Assembly (NCBI RefSeq): GCF_946998835.1
Contig: NZ_CAMQAZ010000010.1
Span: 21,570 to 85,569 of the forward strand
DNA from: an uncultured Corynebacterium sp.
Lineage (GTDB): Bacteria; Actinomycetota; Actinomycetes; Mycobacteriales; Mycobacteriaceae
DNA length: 64,000 nt
Direction: 5' to 3'
The position numbers and the translations under genes were made by a program. The first letter of the stretch is position 1. Every line of letters begins with the position of its first letter. Under the pieces are notes generated by a model. That model did not search any database and was not told where the DNA came from. It was given only the letters and a program-made list of their open reading frames with translations. Shown piece by piece: positions 54,716-63,945 of the stretch.

Positions 54716-56020
54716 TCAGAGCGGATGCCGCAGAGGCGCAAGAACATAGGCACCGACGACGTCGGCAAGCAATTGCGCCTGCCATGGGCGGAAACCCTGC
54801 TCACTGAGATGGGTCGAGATTTCCTGGACAGTGGGCAGGCCGTTGGCGTAGTTATCGTGGTGCCGGAATGCGAATGAGTTCAGCGCACGACTGTGAATCC
54901 ACCAGACCAGCTCACGGGTCTGGGTGGATGTAATCAGAGTGTCTTTGCGGAGATGAATCCGTGCGCAAATGGAATCGATTGTTTCTTGCGCGTGCTCATG
55001 GATCTCGGCGGCCTGGGGAAAATGTTCCGCCCACCGTCGAAACTGTGGCATTCCGCTACGAGATGGCCGCTTTGGCTGTGGCCATGAGGACTTTGGGGCC
55101 TGACGGGCTTCATTGACTACACGGAGCCATGCGTCGGCGGCACCGCGACGGCGGCGGGGAAAACCACGGATGGCGGTCAGTTCACCGTGTGTACGGGGAA
55201 GCGTCTCTGCGATAGTACGCAAAACGCTGTGCCCCATGATGTGGGTTGGGGACACGTCACGTTGTTTTGCGATTTCATCCCGCTCAGTCCACAGCGCACG
55301 GGCGACGTGGAGTTGTTCGGGGGTGCGCAGCTTCCCGATACCTTTGAGGCCCTCCCACGACTGTCCGGCCTGGAGACCAGCGAGGTACTTGCGGTGAGTA
55401 GCGAGTTCACGTTCGCATTCCTGTTCCAGCCATTCCAAGCGATCGAGCTCAGCGAGGGCTTGGGAGAGTACCTCAGCGAGCTCGATGAGGAGCTCGACGT
55501 CTAGGGCCGCGTAGTCCAGCCAATCTGATGGCAGTGGGCGAGTGGACCAATCCTCTCGGCCGTGCCCCTTGGCAAGCCCAATGCCGAGCATTTTTTCTGT
55601 TAAGGCTGCTAAGTTGACTCGCTTTAAGCCGAGGAGCCGACCTGCCAATTCGGTATCAATGACTTTGGCGGGATACAGGCCCAGGGCGGCCAGGCAGGGA
55701 AGGTCAGAATGGGCCGCGTGAATAATCCACGTCAGGCTGTTGATTGAGGCACCGAGTTCGGCCATGGCCTCGCGGCCGTATTCGGGGTCGATGAGAAAGG
55801 TACCGGCTCCGCGGCGTCGAAACTGAAGCAGGAATGCACGGTCATCGTAGCGATACGCGGAAGCGCGTTCAGTATCGACTGCAAGCCAGCCAGTCCCTTT
55901 GGCCAGCTGCTTGCCGGCGGCGATAATGTCGTCGACATCGGAGAGTACGCGGGGAGTTCCCTCTATAGGGGCAAGTCTTACTTCAACGTCCGCACTCGTC
56001 TCCACGTCGGAACTCATCAC
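54716..56020 (-). CDS. rnd: ribonuclease D
   Basis: 3'-5' exoribonuclease for tRNA maturation. The DEDD exonuclease motifs are LAVDTERAS (Exo I), IIHAAHSDLPCLA (Exo II) and DYAALDVELLIEL (Exo III). An HRDC domain follows at about residues 215-295. Length 434 residues. GGGAAGG precedes the GTG/ATG pair at 56020/56017. The stop abuts that of the convergent methyltransferase, with no gap. In C. glutamicum and M. tuberculosis dxs lies in this interval; it is absent here. Confidence 0.93.
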   Translation of the reverse strand: MMSSDVETSADVEVRLAPIEGTPRVLSDVDDIIAAGKQLAKGTGWLAVDTERASAYRYDDRAFLLQFRRRGAGTFLIDPEYGREAMAELGASINSLTWIIHAAHSDLPCLAALGLYPAKVIDTELAGRLLGLKRVNLAALTEKMLGIGLAKGHGREDWSTRPLPSDWLDYAALDVELLIELAEVLSQALAELDRLEWLEQECERELATHRKYLAGLQAGQSWEGLKGIGKLRTPEQLHVARALWTERDEIAKQRDVSPTHIMGHSVLRTIAETLPRTHGELTAIRGFPRRRRGAADAWLRVVNEARQAPKSSWPQPKRPSRSGMPQFRRWAEHFPQAAEIHEHAQETIDSICARIHLRKDTLITSTQTRELVWWIHSRALNSFAFRHHDNYANGLPTVQEISTHLSEQGFRPWQAQLLADVVGAYVLAPLRHPL

Positions 56021-56040
56021 TGGCCTTCCCGTTATTGGTA

Positions 56041-56613
56041 CTAGCCCAGCATGGATACGCCGACAGGTGGCAGACCAGCGACATTAGCCAATACCTGAGC
56101 GAAAGATTCAACATGGCTGCGCAGGTCGGCGCCACGGGCCGTCCACGATGCGCGCATCTCCAGCTGGAAGGCCTGCGGCTTGCCGCCGATTTCGCCATAG
56201 CGGACAGAGTTAGTTGTAGTCACTGTGCCGCCTAGGTTGGAAAGCTCTGCATTGTTTTCAGCAAGAGCTTCAGTGAGCCATTGCCAGGCGACCTGGGGAA
56301 GTAGTGGATCTTCCGCGAGGGAAGCCTCCATGTCTGCTTGGATGTACGCAACCAAACGCATGTCGCCATCCCACGTCTCCTCGCTACGGGGATCGTGGAG
56401 GAGGATTAAGCGGCCAAAAGCATCGTCGTCCGAGGATTCCGGGACAATATCGGCTTCGGGCTGCGTGACCTCAAGCGAGACAGCGTGGCTAAAGGGGGCC
56501 AGCTTCTGCGGTGGCCGAACAGTGCCCAGAGCAATCTCAGGTCGCAGTTCTGCGGAGTGCATTGACTCGACCGCGGCGCGGAAGTTCTGTGGCGTTGAAT
56601 CGGTTCCATTCAC
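56041..56613 (-). CDS. DUF3000 domain-containing protein
   Basis: Actinobacterial protein of unknown function, counterpart of Rv2680, always near rnd and hemE. The 190 residues are mixed alpha/beta with TPQNFRAAVESMHSAELRPEI near the start, RLILLHDPRSEETWDGDMRLVAYI in the centre, and TASWTARG-type motif MRASWTARGADLRSHVE near the end. GTG start without Shine-Dalgarno. It precedes rnd by 20 nt and should be co-transcribed with it. Confidence 0.88.
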   Translation of the reverse strand: MNGTDSTPQNFRAAVESMHSAELRPEIALGTVRPPQKLAPFSHAVSLEVTQPEADIVPESSDDDAFGRLILLHDPRSEETWDGDMRLVAYIQADMEASLAEDPLLPQVAWQWLTEALAENNAELSNLGGTVTTTNSVRYGEIGGKPQAFQLEMRASWTARGADLRSHVESFAQVLANVAGLPPVGVSMLG

Positions 56614-56620
56614 GCGCCTG

Positions 56621-56626
56621 AACTTA
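56621..56626 (-). promoter_or_regulatory. candidate -10 of DUF3000-rnd unit
   Basis: On the minus strand TAAGTT ends 7 nt before the GTG start. It matches only the TANNNT core, so support comes mainly from the spacing shared with other genes. Confidence 0.3.
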
Positions 56627-56766
56627 GCTAGATGTCGCGTGCGTTAGTGGGAGGCGCGCCGAATAATGCGGTGAAAGCAACAGAGTGATGACCATTGGTA
56701 CGCCTTGGGGAGGGTGATTTCGCCGTTCTTAGCACCCCACATACCAAATTTTAAGGTAGGTGATGC

Positions 56767-57876
56767 ATGATTGTCCGTATGAACAATCGTCGCACTTTGA
56801 CTGATGCCCCGATTCTTGATGCAGCCTACGGTCGCACACCTTCTCGTCGTCCGGTATGGTTCATGCGACAGGCAGGCCGTTCGCTGCCTGAATACCGTGA
56901 GGTTCGCAAGGACATCGGAATGTTGGATTCCTGCTTCCGTCCGGAGCTGCTTGCAGAAATTACTATGCAGCCGGTGCGCAGGCACGATGTTGATGCTGCG
57001 ATTCTGTTTTCCGATATCGTCGTTCCGCTGAAGGCAGCGGGCGTGAACTTGGACATCGTTCCCGGCCGTGGTCCGGTAATGGATACCCCGGTGCGTTCGG
57101 AAGCAGACATCAAGGCTCTTCCTGAAGTCACGGAAGAGCAGCTCGCTCCCGTCGTTGAAGGCATTGGCCTAATTTTGGAGGAGCTAACGGATTCCCAGGC
57201 TCTTATCGGTTTCGCGGGAGCACCATTCACCTTGGCGTCGTACCTCATCGAAGGCGGGCCGTCTCGCAATCATGAGCGCACCAAGGCACTCATGCACTCC
57301 GATCCGGAATTGTGGGATCACTTGATGCAAAAGATTACCCCGATGGTGATTACCTTCCTGCGCGCACAGATCGTCGCTGGTGTGGATGCCGTGCAGCTCT
57401 TTGATTCCTGGGCCGGCTACCTCACCGAGCGCGACTACCGCCGTTTCGTGTTGCCGTACTCCACGGAGATTTTCCAGGCCGCCGCCGACGCTGGAATTCC
57501 GCGCATCCACTTTGGTGTCGGCACCGGTGAGCTCCTCGGGGCGATGGCTGAAGCCGGCCCGGAAGTCATGGGCGTCGACTGGCGTGTACCGCTGGACGTT
57601 GCTGCCAACCGCATCCGTGCCACGCTTTCCGACGTCAACCGAGGCGCAGACCCGGCGCAGAACAGTCTTGCACTACAGGGCAACCTGGACCCGGCAATTT
57701 TGTTTGCCAGTGAGGCTGCCATGACCCAAGAGATTCAGCGCATTTGTGCTGAGGCTGACCGCGCCATCAAGCGTGGTGACGCCCGTGGCCACATCTTTAA
57801 CCTGGGACACGGCGTGCTGCCACACACGGAGGCGGACGCAATTACCCGCGCTGTAGAAATCATTCACGCGACGTAG
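56767..57876 (+). CDS. hemE: uroporphyrinogen decarboxylase HemE
   Basis: Converts uroporphyrinogen III to coproporphyrinogen III. Signatures: PVWFMRQAGRSLPEYR near residue 22, and GFAGAPFTLASYLIEGG near 140 (UroD signature 2). Length 369 residues, normal. AAGGTAGG precedes the ATG by about 6 nt; an ATG at 56779 is an alternative. It is first of hemE-hemG-hemQ, which together perform the last steps of the coproporphyrin-dependent haem route except ferrochelatase. Confidence 0.96.
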   Translation: MIVRMNNRRTLTDAPILDAAYGRTPSRRPVWFMRQAGRSLPEYREVRKDIGMLDSCFRPELLAEITMQPVRRHDVDAAILFSDIVVPLKAAGVNLDIVPGRGPVMDTPVRSEADIKALPEVTEEQLAPVVEGIGLILEELTDSQALIGFAGAPFTLASYLIEGGPSRNHERTKALMHSDPELWDHLMQKITPMVITFLRAQIVAGVDAVQLFDSWAGYLTERDYRRFVLPYSTEIFQAAADAGIPRIHFGVGTGELLGAMAEAGPEVMGVDWRVPLDVAANRIRATLSDVNRGADPAQNSLALQGNLDPAILFASEAAMTQEIQRICAEADRAIKRGDARGHIFNLGHGVLPHTEADAITRAVEIIHAT

Positions 57877-57982
57877 ACGCTGATGCACCAGGTGTGTAAA
57901 GGTGCGCACTAGTTCATTTCCTACAAGTCTTATCGACAGTGCCCACATGTAATAGGGGCATAGAGAAAGCGTACGAAATATC

Positions 57983-59461
57983 GTGGTTGTACAACCTCCT
58001 ACCATTGCCGTTGTCGGTGGCGGAATTTCCGGTTTGACCGCAGCATATGAGCTGCGTAAGAAAATGGGGCCCGCCGCTCGAATCATTGTTATTGAGGCCA
58101 ACTCACAGGTTGGTGGCAAGCTGAAGACTCGACTAGGCGCTAACGGTCCTCTTGAGGCGGGTGCTGAGGCCTACCTGGCCTTCCGTCACGACGCCACTGA
58201 GTTTTTCAAGGAACTCGGTTTGGCAGATCAGCTAGTCGCCCCTTCCGGGCTGCCGTCCAAGCTCTACATTGGCGGCGAGCTTAAGGACCTCCCGCGAAAT
58301 ACTGTAACCGGCATTCCGGGAAGTTCGGAGGGGCTGGAGTATCTCCTCAGCGAAGAGACTCGCGCCAAGATTGATGCCGAGTCAAATCCCGAGCTCACGC
58401 CCGCCTTGCACTGGGTTTTGGGCGACGATATGAATGTCGGTCAGCTGGTCGCGGCACGTCTCGGTGAAGAGGTTGTCGACCGCATCGTCTCCCCGCTGCT
58501 CGGCGGCGTCTATTCAACCACCGCATATGACTTGGGTCTGCGTGCGACCATTCCACAGCTGGCGGCAAAACTTGACGAAATGGCGAGCGTCGGCGACCAC
58601 GTCAGCCTCACTGGTGCAGTTCAGCGAGTTCTAGAGGCGCGCAAGCAGGCGCAGCAGGCGCGACTGAGTAGTGAAGCCGCAACCGATTCGACAAAGTCGA
58701 AGAGGCCGGTGGTTTTCCAGACGTTCCGCGATGGCTTCGAGGTTCTCTACAACACGCTTGTCGACGAATCGGGAGCTGACCTTCTCCTGTCGACCAAGGC
58801 CACCGGTCTACGCCAGACCGAAAGCGGCTTTGGGGTGACCGTGGAATCGTCGTCGGAAAGCGGTACGAGTACTAGCACTATCGATGCCGACGGAGTTGTG
58901 CTGGCGGCGCCTTCCGCAACCACATCGGAGCTTCTGAGCGGTCTTGCGCCAGAGGCGGCGGAGCTCATTGGTGGGGTGGACACGTCGAACTCGGCTGTGG
59001 TCGGCATGTGTTTCGACTCGTCGGAGGGATTGCCGGAGATTAATGGTGTGCTGTGCGAGATTGGCGCGGACCTGTCGGCAAAGGCGTTCACCGTGTCATC
59101 CCGAAAGTGGCCGCATATCGGAGAGCGCTACGGTGCCGTGGTTCGAGCCAGCTTCGGCCGTTTTGATGATGACTCGCACGTGCACCGCAGCGACGAGGAC
59201 CTCATCGCTCGGGCGAGGGCGGATTTGGCCAAGGCGACTGGCTTTGATGCTGAGCCGACAGCGGTCTTCGTCCAGCGTTGGTGGGCGGGAATTCCGCGCT
59301 TTGGTATGGGGCACGGAGGCTTGATGGATTTTGCTCGCCAGGACTTGGACTCGGTGTCGAAGCTAGCGGTAACGGGTGCATGGCTCAGTGGCCCCGGCAT
59401 TCCGGAGTGTATTTCCAATGCTAAGACGGCTGCGGGCAAGGTTATCGCTGACTTGTCGTGA
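57983..59461 (+). CDS. hemG: coproporphyrinogen III / protoporphyrinogen oxidase HemG(HemY type)
   Basis: FAD-dependent oxidase of the HemY family. In actinobacteria the enzyme oxidises coproporphyrinogen III to coproporphyrin III (CgoX) ahead of iron insertion and HemQ. The N-terminal FAD motif is VVGGGISGLTAAYEL, and the C-terminal FAD contact is VTGAWLSGPGIPECISNAK. Length 492 residues. GTG start. The gap to hemE (106 nt) has no clear terminator. The product name depends on the HemQ-type pathway, supported by hemQ directly downstream. Confidence 0.9.
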   Translation: MVVQPPTIAVVGGGISGLTAAYELRKKMGPAARIIVIEANSQVGGKLKTRLGANGPLEAGAEAYLAFRHDATEFFKELGLADQLVAPSGLPSKLYIGGELKDLPRNTVTGIPGSSEGLEYLLSEETRAKIDAESNPELTPALHWVLGDDMNVGQLVAARLGEEVVDRIVSPLLGGVYSTTAYDLGLRATIPQLAAKLDEMASVGDHVSLTGAVQRVLEARKQAQQARLSSEAATDSTKSKRPVVFQTFRDGFEVLYNTLVDESGADLLLSTKATGLRQTESGFGVTVESSSESGTSTSTIDADGVVLAAPSATTSELLSGLAPEAAELIGGVDTSNSAVVGMCFDSSEGLPEINGVLCEIGADLSAKAFTVSSRKWPHIGERYGAVVRASFGRFDDDSHVHRSDEDLIARARADLAKATGFDAEPTAVFVQRWWAGIPRFGMGHGGLMDFARQDLDSVSKLAVTGAWLSGPGIPECISNAKTAAGKVIADLS

Positions 59462-59577
59462 CGGTATGAGACCGACGCTGTGTGTATAACCGGCTCTGAG
59501 TTAGTGACCAGCGCTTAAGCGACTAGCGCTGGGCCAGTAATTTTCACAATACTTTCAACAGAACTAGGAGAATCGAC

Positions 59578-60276
59578 ATGACTAAGCTCGATTACAAGAA
59601 GCTCAATGACACTATTCGCTACACCATGTGGTCTGCCTTCAAGGTGACTCCGGGAGCGCTCGGCGATAACCGTGAAGAGGCGGTTGCCAAGACGAAGGAA
59701 TTCCTGGCTCGTTACGAAGATACCGACCTGATTGTTCGCGGTTTCTACGATGTCTCCGGCATGCGTGCTGAGGCCGACTTCATGTTCTGGATTCACGCGG
59801 AGAAGATTGAGGACCTGCAGGCCTTCTACAACGCCTTCCTTCGCGAGACTCCGCTGGGGCAGGCTTCCACTCCGCACTGGTCGAATGCTGCGTTGCACCG
59901 TCCGGCCGAGTTCAACAAATCTCACCTGCCGTCGTTCATCATGGGCGAGGAGCCGGGTCGTTGGATTGCGGTCTACCCGTTCGTCCGTTCGTACGACTGG
60001 TACCTGCTTGAGCCGACTGAGCGTCGCCGCATCCTCGCTGAGCACGGCATGGCCGGGCGCGACTACCCGGATGTGCGTGCTAACACGGTCCCGGCATTCG
60101 CGCTCGGTGACTACGAATGGATTCTCGCCTTCGAGGGGCCGGAACTCGACCGTATCGTCGACCTGATGTGGAAGATGCGCTACACAGAAGCGCGCCTACA
60201 TGTCCGTGAAGAGATTCCTTTCCACACCGGCCGTCGTGTCGATGACATCGCGGAGATCATCAACGCTCTGCCGTAA
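59578..60276 (+). CDS. hemQ: coproheme decarboxylase HemQ (ChdC)
   Basis: Peroxide-dependent decarboxylation of coproheme to haem b, the last step of the coproporphyrin route. Chlorite-dismutase-like fold. The catalytic Tyr is Y133 in AVYPFVRSYDWYLL, the distal His is H116 (NKSHLPSF), and the proximal His is H156 (AEHGMAGRDYPD). These are offset by 2 from the C. diphtheriae residues Y135, H118 and H158. Length 232 residues. AGGAG precedes the ATG. A strong terminator follows. Confidence 0.95.
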   Translation: MTKLDYKKLNDTIRYTMWSAFKVTPGALGDNREEAVAKTKEFLARYEDTDLIVRGFYDVSGMRAEADFMFWIHAEKIEDLQAFYNAFLRETPLGQASTPHWSNAALHRPAEFNKSHLPSFIMGEEPGRWIAVYPFVRSYDWYLLEPTERRRILAEHGMAGRDYPDVRANTVPAFALGDYEWILAFEGPELDRIVDLMWKMRYTEARLHVREEIPFHTGRRVDDIAEIINALP

Positions 60277-60291
60277 TTCAATAGAAAAAGT

Positions 60292-60351
60292 TACAGCGCC
60301 GCTGAGTGACCCCAATCTGTTGTTGGGCCGCCCCAGCGGCGCTGTACTTTT
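60292..60351 (+). terminator. terminator after hemQ
   Basis: A 12-bp perfect stem (60293-60304 with 60334-60345) encloses an inner CCCAA/TTGGG pair and is followed by ACTTTTATTT. It may also serve msrB from the other side. Confidence 0.88.
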
Positions 60352-60445
60352 ATTTAGCTTTAACTCGTGGTCAGCGGGGTAGTGCAAAGATCAATGGTGC
60401 GGATTTTCCCCCGCCAGGCGCATAGCTTGTGAATCTGCCGATTAT

Positions 60446-60871
60446 CTAATCGACGGCTGTGTCTGGCTCCAAAGCAAGTGAAATCGAGTTAATGCAGTAT
60501 CGCAGGTCAGTCGGCGTATTGTAGCCTTCGCCTTCGAAGACATGACCGAGATGGGATTTGCAGCGACTGCAAAGCACCTCAGTGCGCACCATTCCGTGGC
60601 TTGTGTCGCGGCGTTCGATGATGCGATCACCAGCAAGGGGGGAGAAAAAGGATGGCCACCCGCAGTGAGAGTGGAATTTCTCATTTGATCGAAACAGCTC
60701 GTAGCCACAAGCTCGACAGCAGTATGTCCCCTTAGTTTCAGTATCGGTGTATTCGCCAGTAAAGGCGCGTTCGGTACCGGCTTGGCGCAAGACCTGGTAC
60801 TCGGCCTCACTCAAGCGCTCACGCCATTCCTCGTCACTCAGGTTCCAATCTTCAATGTGAGAATCAGCCAT
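60446..60871 (-). CDS. msrB: peptide methionine (R)-S-oxide reductase MsrB
   Basis: Reduces methionine R-sulfoxide in proteins. The zinc site is formed by CRACG and CSRCKSHLGH, and the catalytic Cys lies in RYCINSISL near the C-terminus. HSHCGWPSF is the family substrate block. 141 residues. The ATG at 60871 is chosen since it gives MADSHIEDWNLSD; it lies inside the end of aftC, overlapping it by 8 nt, so the two are translationally coupled. Confidence 0.94.
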   Translation of the reverse strand: MADSHIEDWNLSDEEWRERLSEAEYQVLRQAGTERAFTGEYTDTETKGTYCCRACGYELFRSNEKFHSHCGWPSFFSPLAGDRIIERRDTSHGMVRTEVLCSRCKSHLGHVFEGEGYNTPTDLRYCINSISLALEPDTAVD

Positions 60872-62246
60872 TGTGAGAAACCTCCTCGAACTCTTGGGCA
60901 GATTGTCGATTGAACTTTTTACCTGCAATCTTCCAGTCACCCAGCCACGCGAAACCTGAAGCGAAGCTGCGACCGTTAACGGAGTCGACAATAGTCATTC
61001 GAATTAGCTCAGCGGTGATAGAAAGAATGAGAATAGCCCATCCAATTCCGCCAATCGCAATGGTAAACCATGGGTAGAGCAGGCTAGGGCCAGTGACGAA
61101 CCAGCTGGCGTAGAAGAAGCAGAGCACAACGCCAAGCCCAGCTCCAACATTCAGCATGGCTGTCGATCCGACATTTCCCTCATTATCGGTATCGGCTATC
61201 AGAGGGCGAATAATAGTGAGCACCATTGGTAGGAGCATCATCGAGTAATACTGTTGTCCTAAGCTCGAGAGGAAAAATGCTCCGGTAAAGAGGATTCCCG
61301 AGGTTGTGGTGAGCCAAAATTTCTCGTCTCGTTCAAGCCATCGTAAAAGTAGTACGACAGATGCAAGGACAAAGATGCCGAAGAAAATTCGCCACAGCAG
61401 AATCAAGGTTGAATCCGCACCGAGCCAGACTAGCTGTCCGGTCAGAGACGCATTCGCATAGTCTCGAACAATTCCCAGGTAAGGGATGGTGATGTCGATG
61501 TAGTCCCGTGGCTGAACCATGAGCGGCCAGGCCATAACGTTCAACGCGATGACCACACCAATTCCAGTTAGTACCGTTGAGAATTGCCTACGCATAAAAG
61601 GGAGAAACAGCAATGGCAAGAAGACGGGTTTGATAGTGATTGCAATGCCGATAATCAGGCCTGCAAGTAAGTTACGTCGCTGCTCCAGCGCGATGAGGAA
61701 GAGTACTAAAGCCAGGAATAGCGAACCGTTGACATTCGTAAAATCAAGCGTATTGGTGATGGGCTCTGTGAGATAGAGCAGCGCCAGTGAAGCCGGAATA
61801 ATGGGGCTAAACCGTGAGACTCCGAGCCACCTGAGCAGCAAAATAATTGCCACAATGATTGCTGCGGATTGCACAAAAGCAAAACAGATACGGCCGGTTT
61901 CGAGCGACCCGAAAATGCGAATCGGAGCTAAGAGCAGGGTTCCACCTGGAGAATAAAGATAGTGGGGGTCCGTCGTTACGTAGTTCTCCGAGTAAACGGG
62001 AACCCGCGAAACAAATCGATCGACCGCTGACCAGACAGTAGTAAAATCATCCGTTCCAGCGAGATTTTTCGGCAAGATCCATGTGCGATGAAAAATCACC
62101 ACAAACGCTATAGGCCACAAGAATGCATTGAGGCCCCGCATCAAATGCTGTGGCAGCGGGCGAGGGGACGTCGAAGGGACTTCCGGCGTATCCCGGGGCG
62201 CTTGTGTCGGTGCCATCGCGCTCGCGTCGATTTTTGGTTTACTCAC
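60864..62246 (-). CDS. aftC: alpha-(1->3)-arabinofuranosyltransferase AftC-like (GT-C/GT87)
   Basis: Polytopic glycosyltransferase in the place of Rv2673 (AftC), which adds branching arabinofuranose from decaprenyl-phospho-arabinose to arabinan. The 460-residue protein has about 10 membrane helices. The first outer loop carries the acidic pair in LAGTDDFTTVW, the GT-C style active-site Asp, and a YSPGGTLLLAPI block. GTG start with GGTGGAG upstream. Family assignment by topology and synteny; linkage specificity is from the family. Confidence 0.82.
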   Translation of the reverse strand: MSKPKIDASAMAPTQAPRDTPEVPSTSPRPLPQHLMRGLNAFLWPIAFVVIFHRTWILPKNLAGTDDFTTVWSAVDRFVSRVPVYSENYVTTDPHYLYSPGGTLLLAPIRIFGSLETGRICFAFVQSAAIIVAIILLLRWLGVSRFSPIIPASLALLYLTEPITNTLDFTNVNGSLFLALVLFLIALEQRRNLLAGLIIGIAITIKPVFLPLLFLPFMRRQFSTVLTGIGVVIALNVMAWPLMVQPRDYIDITIPYLGIVRDYANASLTGQLVWLGADSTLILLWRIFFGIFVLASVVLLLRWLERDEKFWLTTTSGILFTGAFFLSSLGQQYYSMMLLPMVLTIIRPLIADTDNEGNVGSTAMLNVGAGLGVVLCFFYASWFVTGPSLLYPWFTIAIGGIGWAILILSITAELIRMTIVDSVNGRSFASGFAWLGDWKIAGKKFNRQSAQEFEEVSHNG

Positions 62247-62257
62247 AGTACTCCACC

Positions 62258-63070
62258 CTACTGGGTGAGACTCCGAGAATAGCGTAGGAAGATATGTGAG
62301 TCTGCCCGCAAGATGTCTTGCACTTTGAAAGCTTGTGGGGATGCGGACGCTGATTCCTCATTCCCATCATTGTCTCCGAACGTCAGTGGTCCGTTTCCTA
62401 CCCAGGTCGGGGACAAAGTAAGGAACATTTCGTCGATGCATCCATGTTTCAACGCCTCTCGATACATTGTCGGACCACCCTCTACAACAATGTCTCGGTA
62501 GCCACGCTCAGCTAGCCACGACAACGCTTCTTTTACGGTCGGGGCAGGAAGCTTGACGACGATGGCGCCCGCCGACTCCAACTTTTTTATCTTGTCTTCG
62601 TGTGCGGCCTTATCCTTTTCGTTATCAAAAGAGTCTTCAGGTGAAGTAAAGATGATCGGGGGATTGGAGTCTGCGTTTGCGAAAAAATCGGACTCAACAT
62701 CCAAGTCTAAGGAACGTGAGAGTGTCGACATGGTGACATGTTCCAAGCGGCCAAGCTTCCGTCGAATGGCAGCGAGGTGTTCCGGAATCTCAACCGGTCC
62801 ATAATTTTCGGCCACGATTGTCCCCGTGCCGACAAAAACGACGTCGGCAAGCGCCCGAAGGCTGTTGAAGATAGTGGCATCAATGTCATTGCCAAGCTGG
62901 CCCGAGGTTCCTTCTATCGCTCCGCGACCGTCCAAGCTGGTGACTGCGATAGCGGTGACTGTGGAAGAAGCGAGGGGAGAAGTGTCTGCGACTTCTAGGG
63001 TTTGTGCTGGTCGAGTGAGAAACTGAAGGATTCTCTCGTCTGAAGGAGGTGTGGATGTGAGTGTAGCCAT
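62258..63070 (-). CDS. RibD C-terminal-like pyrimidine/dihydrofolate reductase
   Basis: NADPH-dependent reductase with the RibD C-terminal (DHFR-like) fold, counterpart of Rv2671. The motifs are VTSLDGRGAIEGTSG near residue 50, DVVFVGTGTIVAENYGP near 88, and YRDIVVEGGPTMYREAL near 200. It lacks the deaminase half of full RibD. Rv2671 has dihydrofolate reductase activity in mycobacteria, so a folate role is as likely as one in riboflavin synthesis. Length 270 residues. TAACCT lies 7 nt before the ATG. It is followed by aftC on the same strand after 11 nt. Confidence 0.83.
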   Translation of the reverse strand: MATLTSTPPSDERILQFLTRPAQTLEVADTSPLASSTVTAIAVTSLDGRGAIEGTSGQLGNDIDATIFNSLRALADVVFVGTGTIVAENYGPVEIPEHLAAIRRKLGRLEHVTMSTLSRSLDLDVESDFFANADSNPPIIFTSPEDSFDNEKDKAAHEDKIKKLESAGAIVVKLPAPTVKEALSWLAERGYRDIVVEGGPTMYREALKHGCIDEMFLTLSPTWVGNGPLTFGDNDGNEESASASPQAFKVQDILRADSHIFLRYSRSLTQ

Positions 63071-63077
63071 ACCGCCG

Positions 63078-63083
63078 AGGTTA
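63078..63083 (-). promoter_or_regulatory. candidate -10 of leaderless RibD-like gene
   Basis: On the minus strand TAACCT ends 7 nt before the ATG; there is no Shine-Dalgarno. The same hexamer precedes the miaB start by 8 nt. Confidence 0.35.
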
Positions 63084-63138
63084 AGTTCACAGTTGCGGAA
63101 TAGGCAAGGGCTAGCTTATAAGGGCAGTCCCATAATCG

Positions 63139-63167
63139 TTGCCGTTTATTGGGGTTTTACTTATAGT
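63139..63167 (+). promoter_or_regulatory. ftn promoter, leaderless
   Basis: TTGCCG (63139-63144) and TATAGT (63162-63167) are separated by 17 nt, a good SigA-type promoter. The -10 ends 6 nt before the ATG at 63174, so transcription would begin at or next to the start codon. Confidence 0.65.
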
Positions 63168-63173
63168 GAAGGC

Positions 63174-63671
63174 ATGCGACTAACAGATACCCTTGAAAAG
63201 GCATTCAACGACCAAATCACTATGGAGCTCACCGCTTCCCACGTCTACCGCCAGCTGGCTATTGAGCTGGATCTGCTGGATCTTTCCGGCATGGCAGAGT
63301 GGATGCGTGCACAGGCGGAAGAGGAAATCGATCACGCGAACCAGTTCATTAACCACCTCGACGCGCGCGACAATCGCCCGCAGATTGGCGCTGTTGAGGC
63401 GCCGGAGGTGAAGGTCACCTCCGCAATTGATGCATTCCGCATTGCGCTCGAGCACGAGGAGAAGGTTTCGGCAGCAATCCGCAACCTGCGCAACCTCGCT
63501 GACAGTGAAGGTGACATCGACTCTCGTCCGCTGCTGGATAGCTTCGTAGTTGAGCAGATTGAGGAAGAGGACACCGTCCGCGGCATCATCGGTCGCCTGG
63601 AGATTCTGGGTGACAATGGCGCTGGCCTGCTGCGTCTGGACAAGGAGCTCGGTGCTCGCGACGCAGCATAA
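63174..63671 (+). CDS. ftn: ferritin
   Basis: Non-haem iron-storage protein forming 24-mer cages. Ferroxidase-site residues are visible in ITMELTASHVYRQLAIEL (Glu near 17), AEEEIDHANQF (Glu and His near 50-53) and EHEEKVSAAI plus VEQIEEEDTV. No Met pair for haem binding is evident, so this is ferritin rather than bacterioferritin. 165 residues. The ATG at 63174 has a promoter ending 6 nt upstream, so the mRNA is probably leaderless. DtxR usually activates ftn in corynebacteria; I found no convincing box here. Confidence 0.93.
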   Translation: MRLTDTLEKAFNDQITMELTASHVYRQLAIELDLLDLSGMAEWMRAQAEEEIDHANQFINHLDARDNRPQIGAVEAPEVKVTSAIDAFRIALEHEEKVSAAIRNLRNLADSEGDIDSRPLLDSFVVEQIEEEDTVRGIIGRLEILGDNGAGLLRLDKELGARDAA

Positions 63672-63704
63672 CATCAAATTCGATATGTGAATTCGGATAG
63701 AGAA

Positions 63705-63740
63705 GACCGCTCCAGGGAAAAATTTCTGGGGCGGTCATTT
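63705..63740 (+). terminator. terminator after ftn
   Basis: GACCGCTCCAG/CTGGGGCGGTC stem (one G-T-type mismatch) with a 10-nt loop, then ATTTC. Confidence 0.75.
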
Positions 63741-63910
63741 CTTATTCAGCTGCTTTATCAATTGATGGGACTGGCGAGACAACTGGCCTCCATTCAGGGT
63801 TAAGTAACAAACGGTGTGCCCGCCCCGCAACACGCCGAGCCAGACACACTTTTTGAGCCTTAACCCTACTTAACCCTCTACTGCAGCATGCATTTTCCTC
63901 AATGCACGAA

Positions 63911-63942
63911 AAACTCCCCTGTGGAGAACCACAAGGGAGTTA
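63911..63942 (-). terminator. terminator after tRNA-Gly
   Basis: On the minus strand AACTCCC-TTGTGG/CCACA-GGGAGTT forms a long stem with one mismatch and a 4-nt loop, followed by TTTTTC. It lies 4 nt beyond the tRNA. Confidence 0.8.
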
Positions 63943-63945
63943 GCG

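Noticed and set aside
63078..63120. DtxR box upstream of ftn (AAGGGCTAGCTTA region)
   Set aside because: It is palindromic around CTAG, but spacing differs from the 19-bp DtxR consensus; too weak to list.
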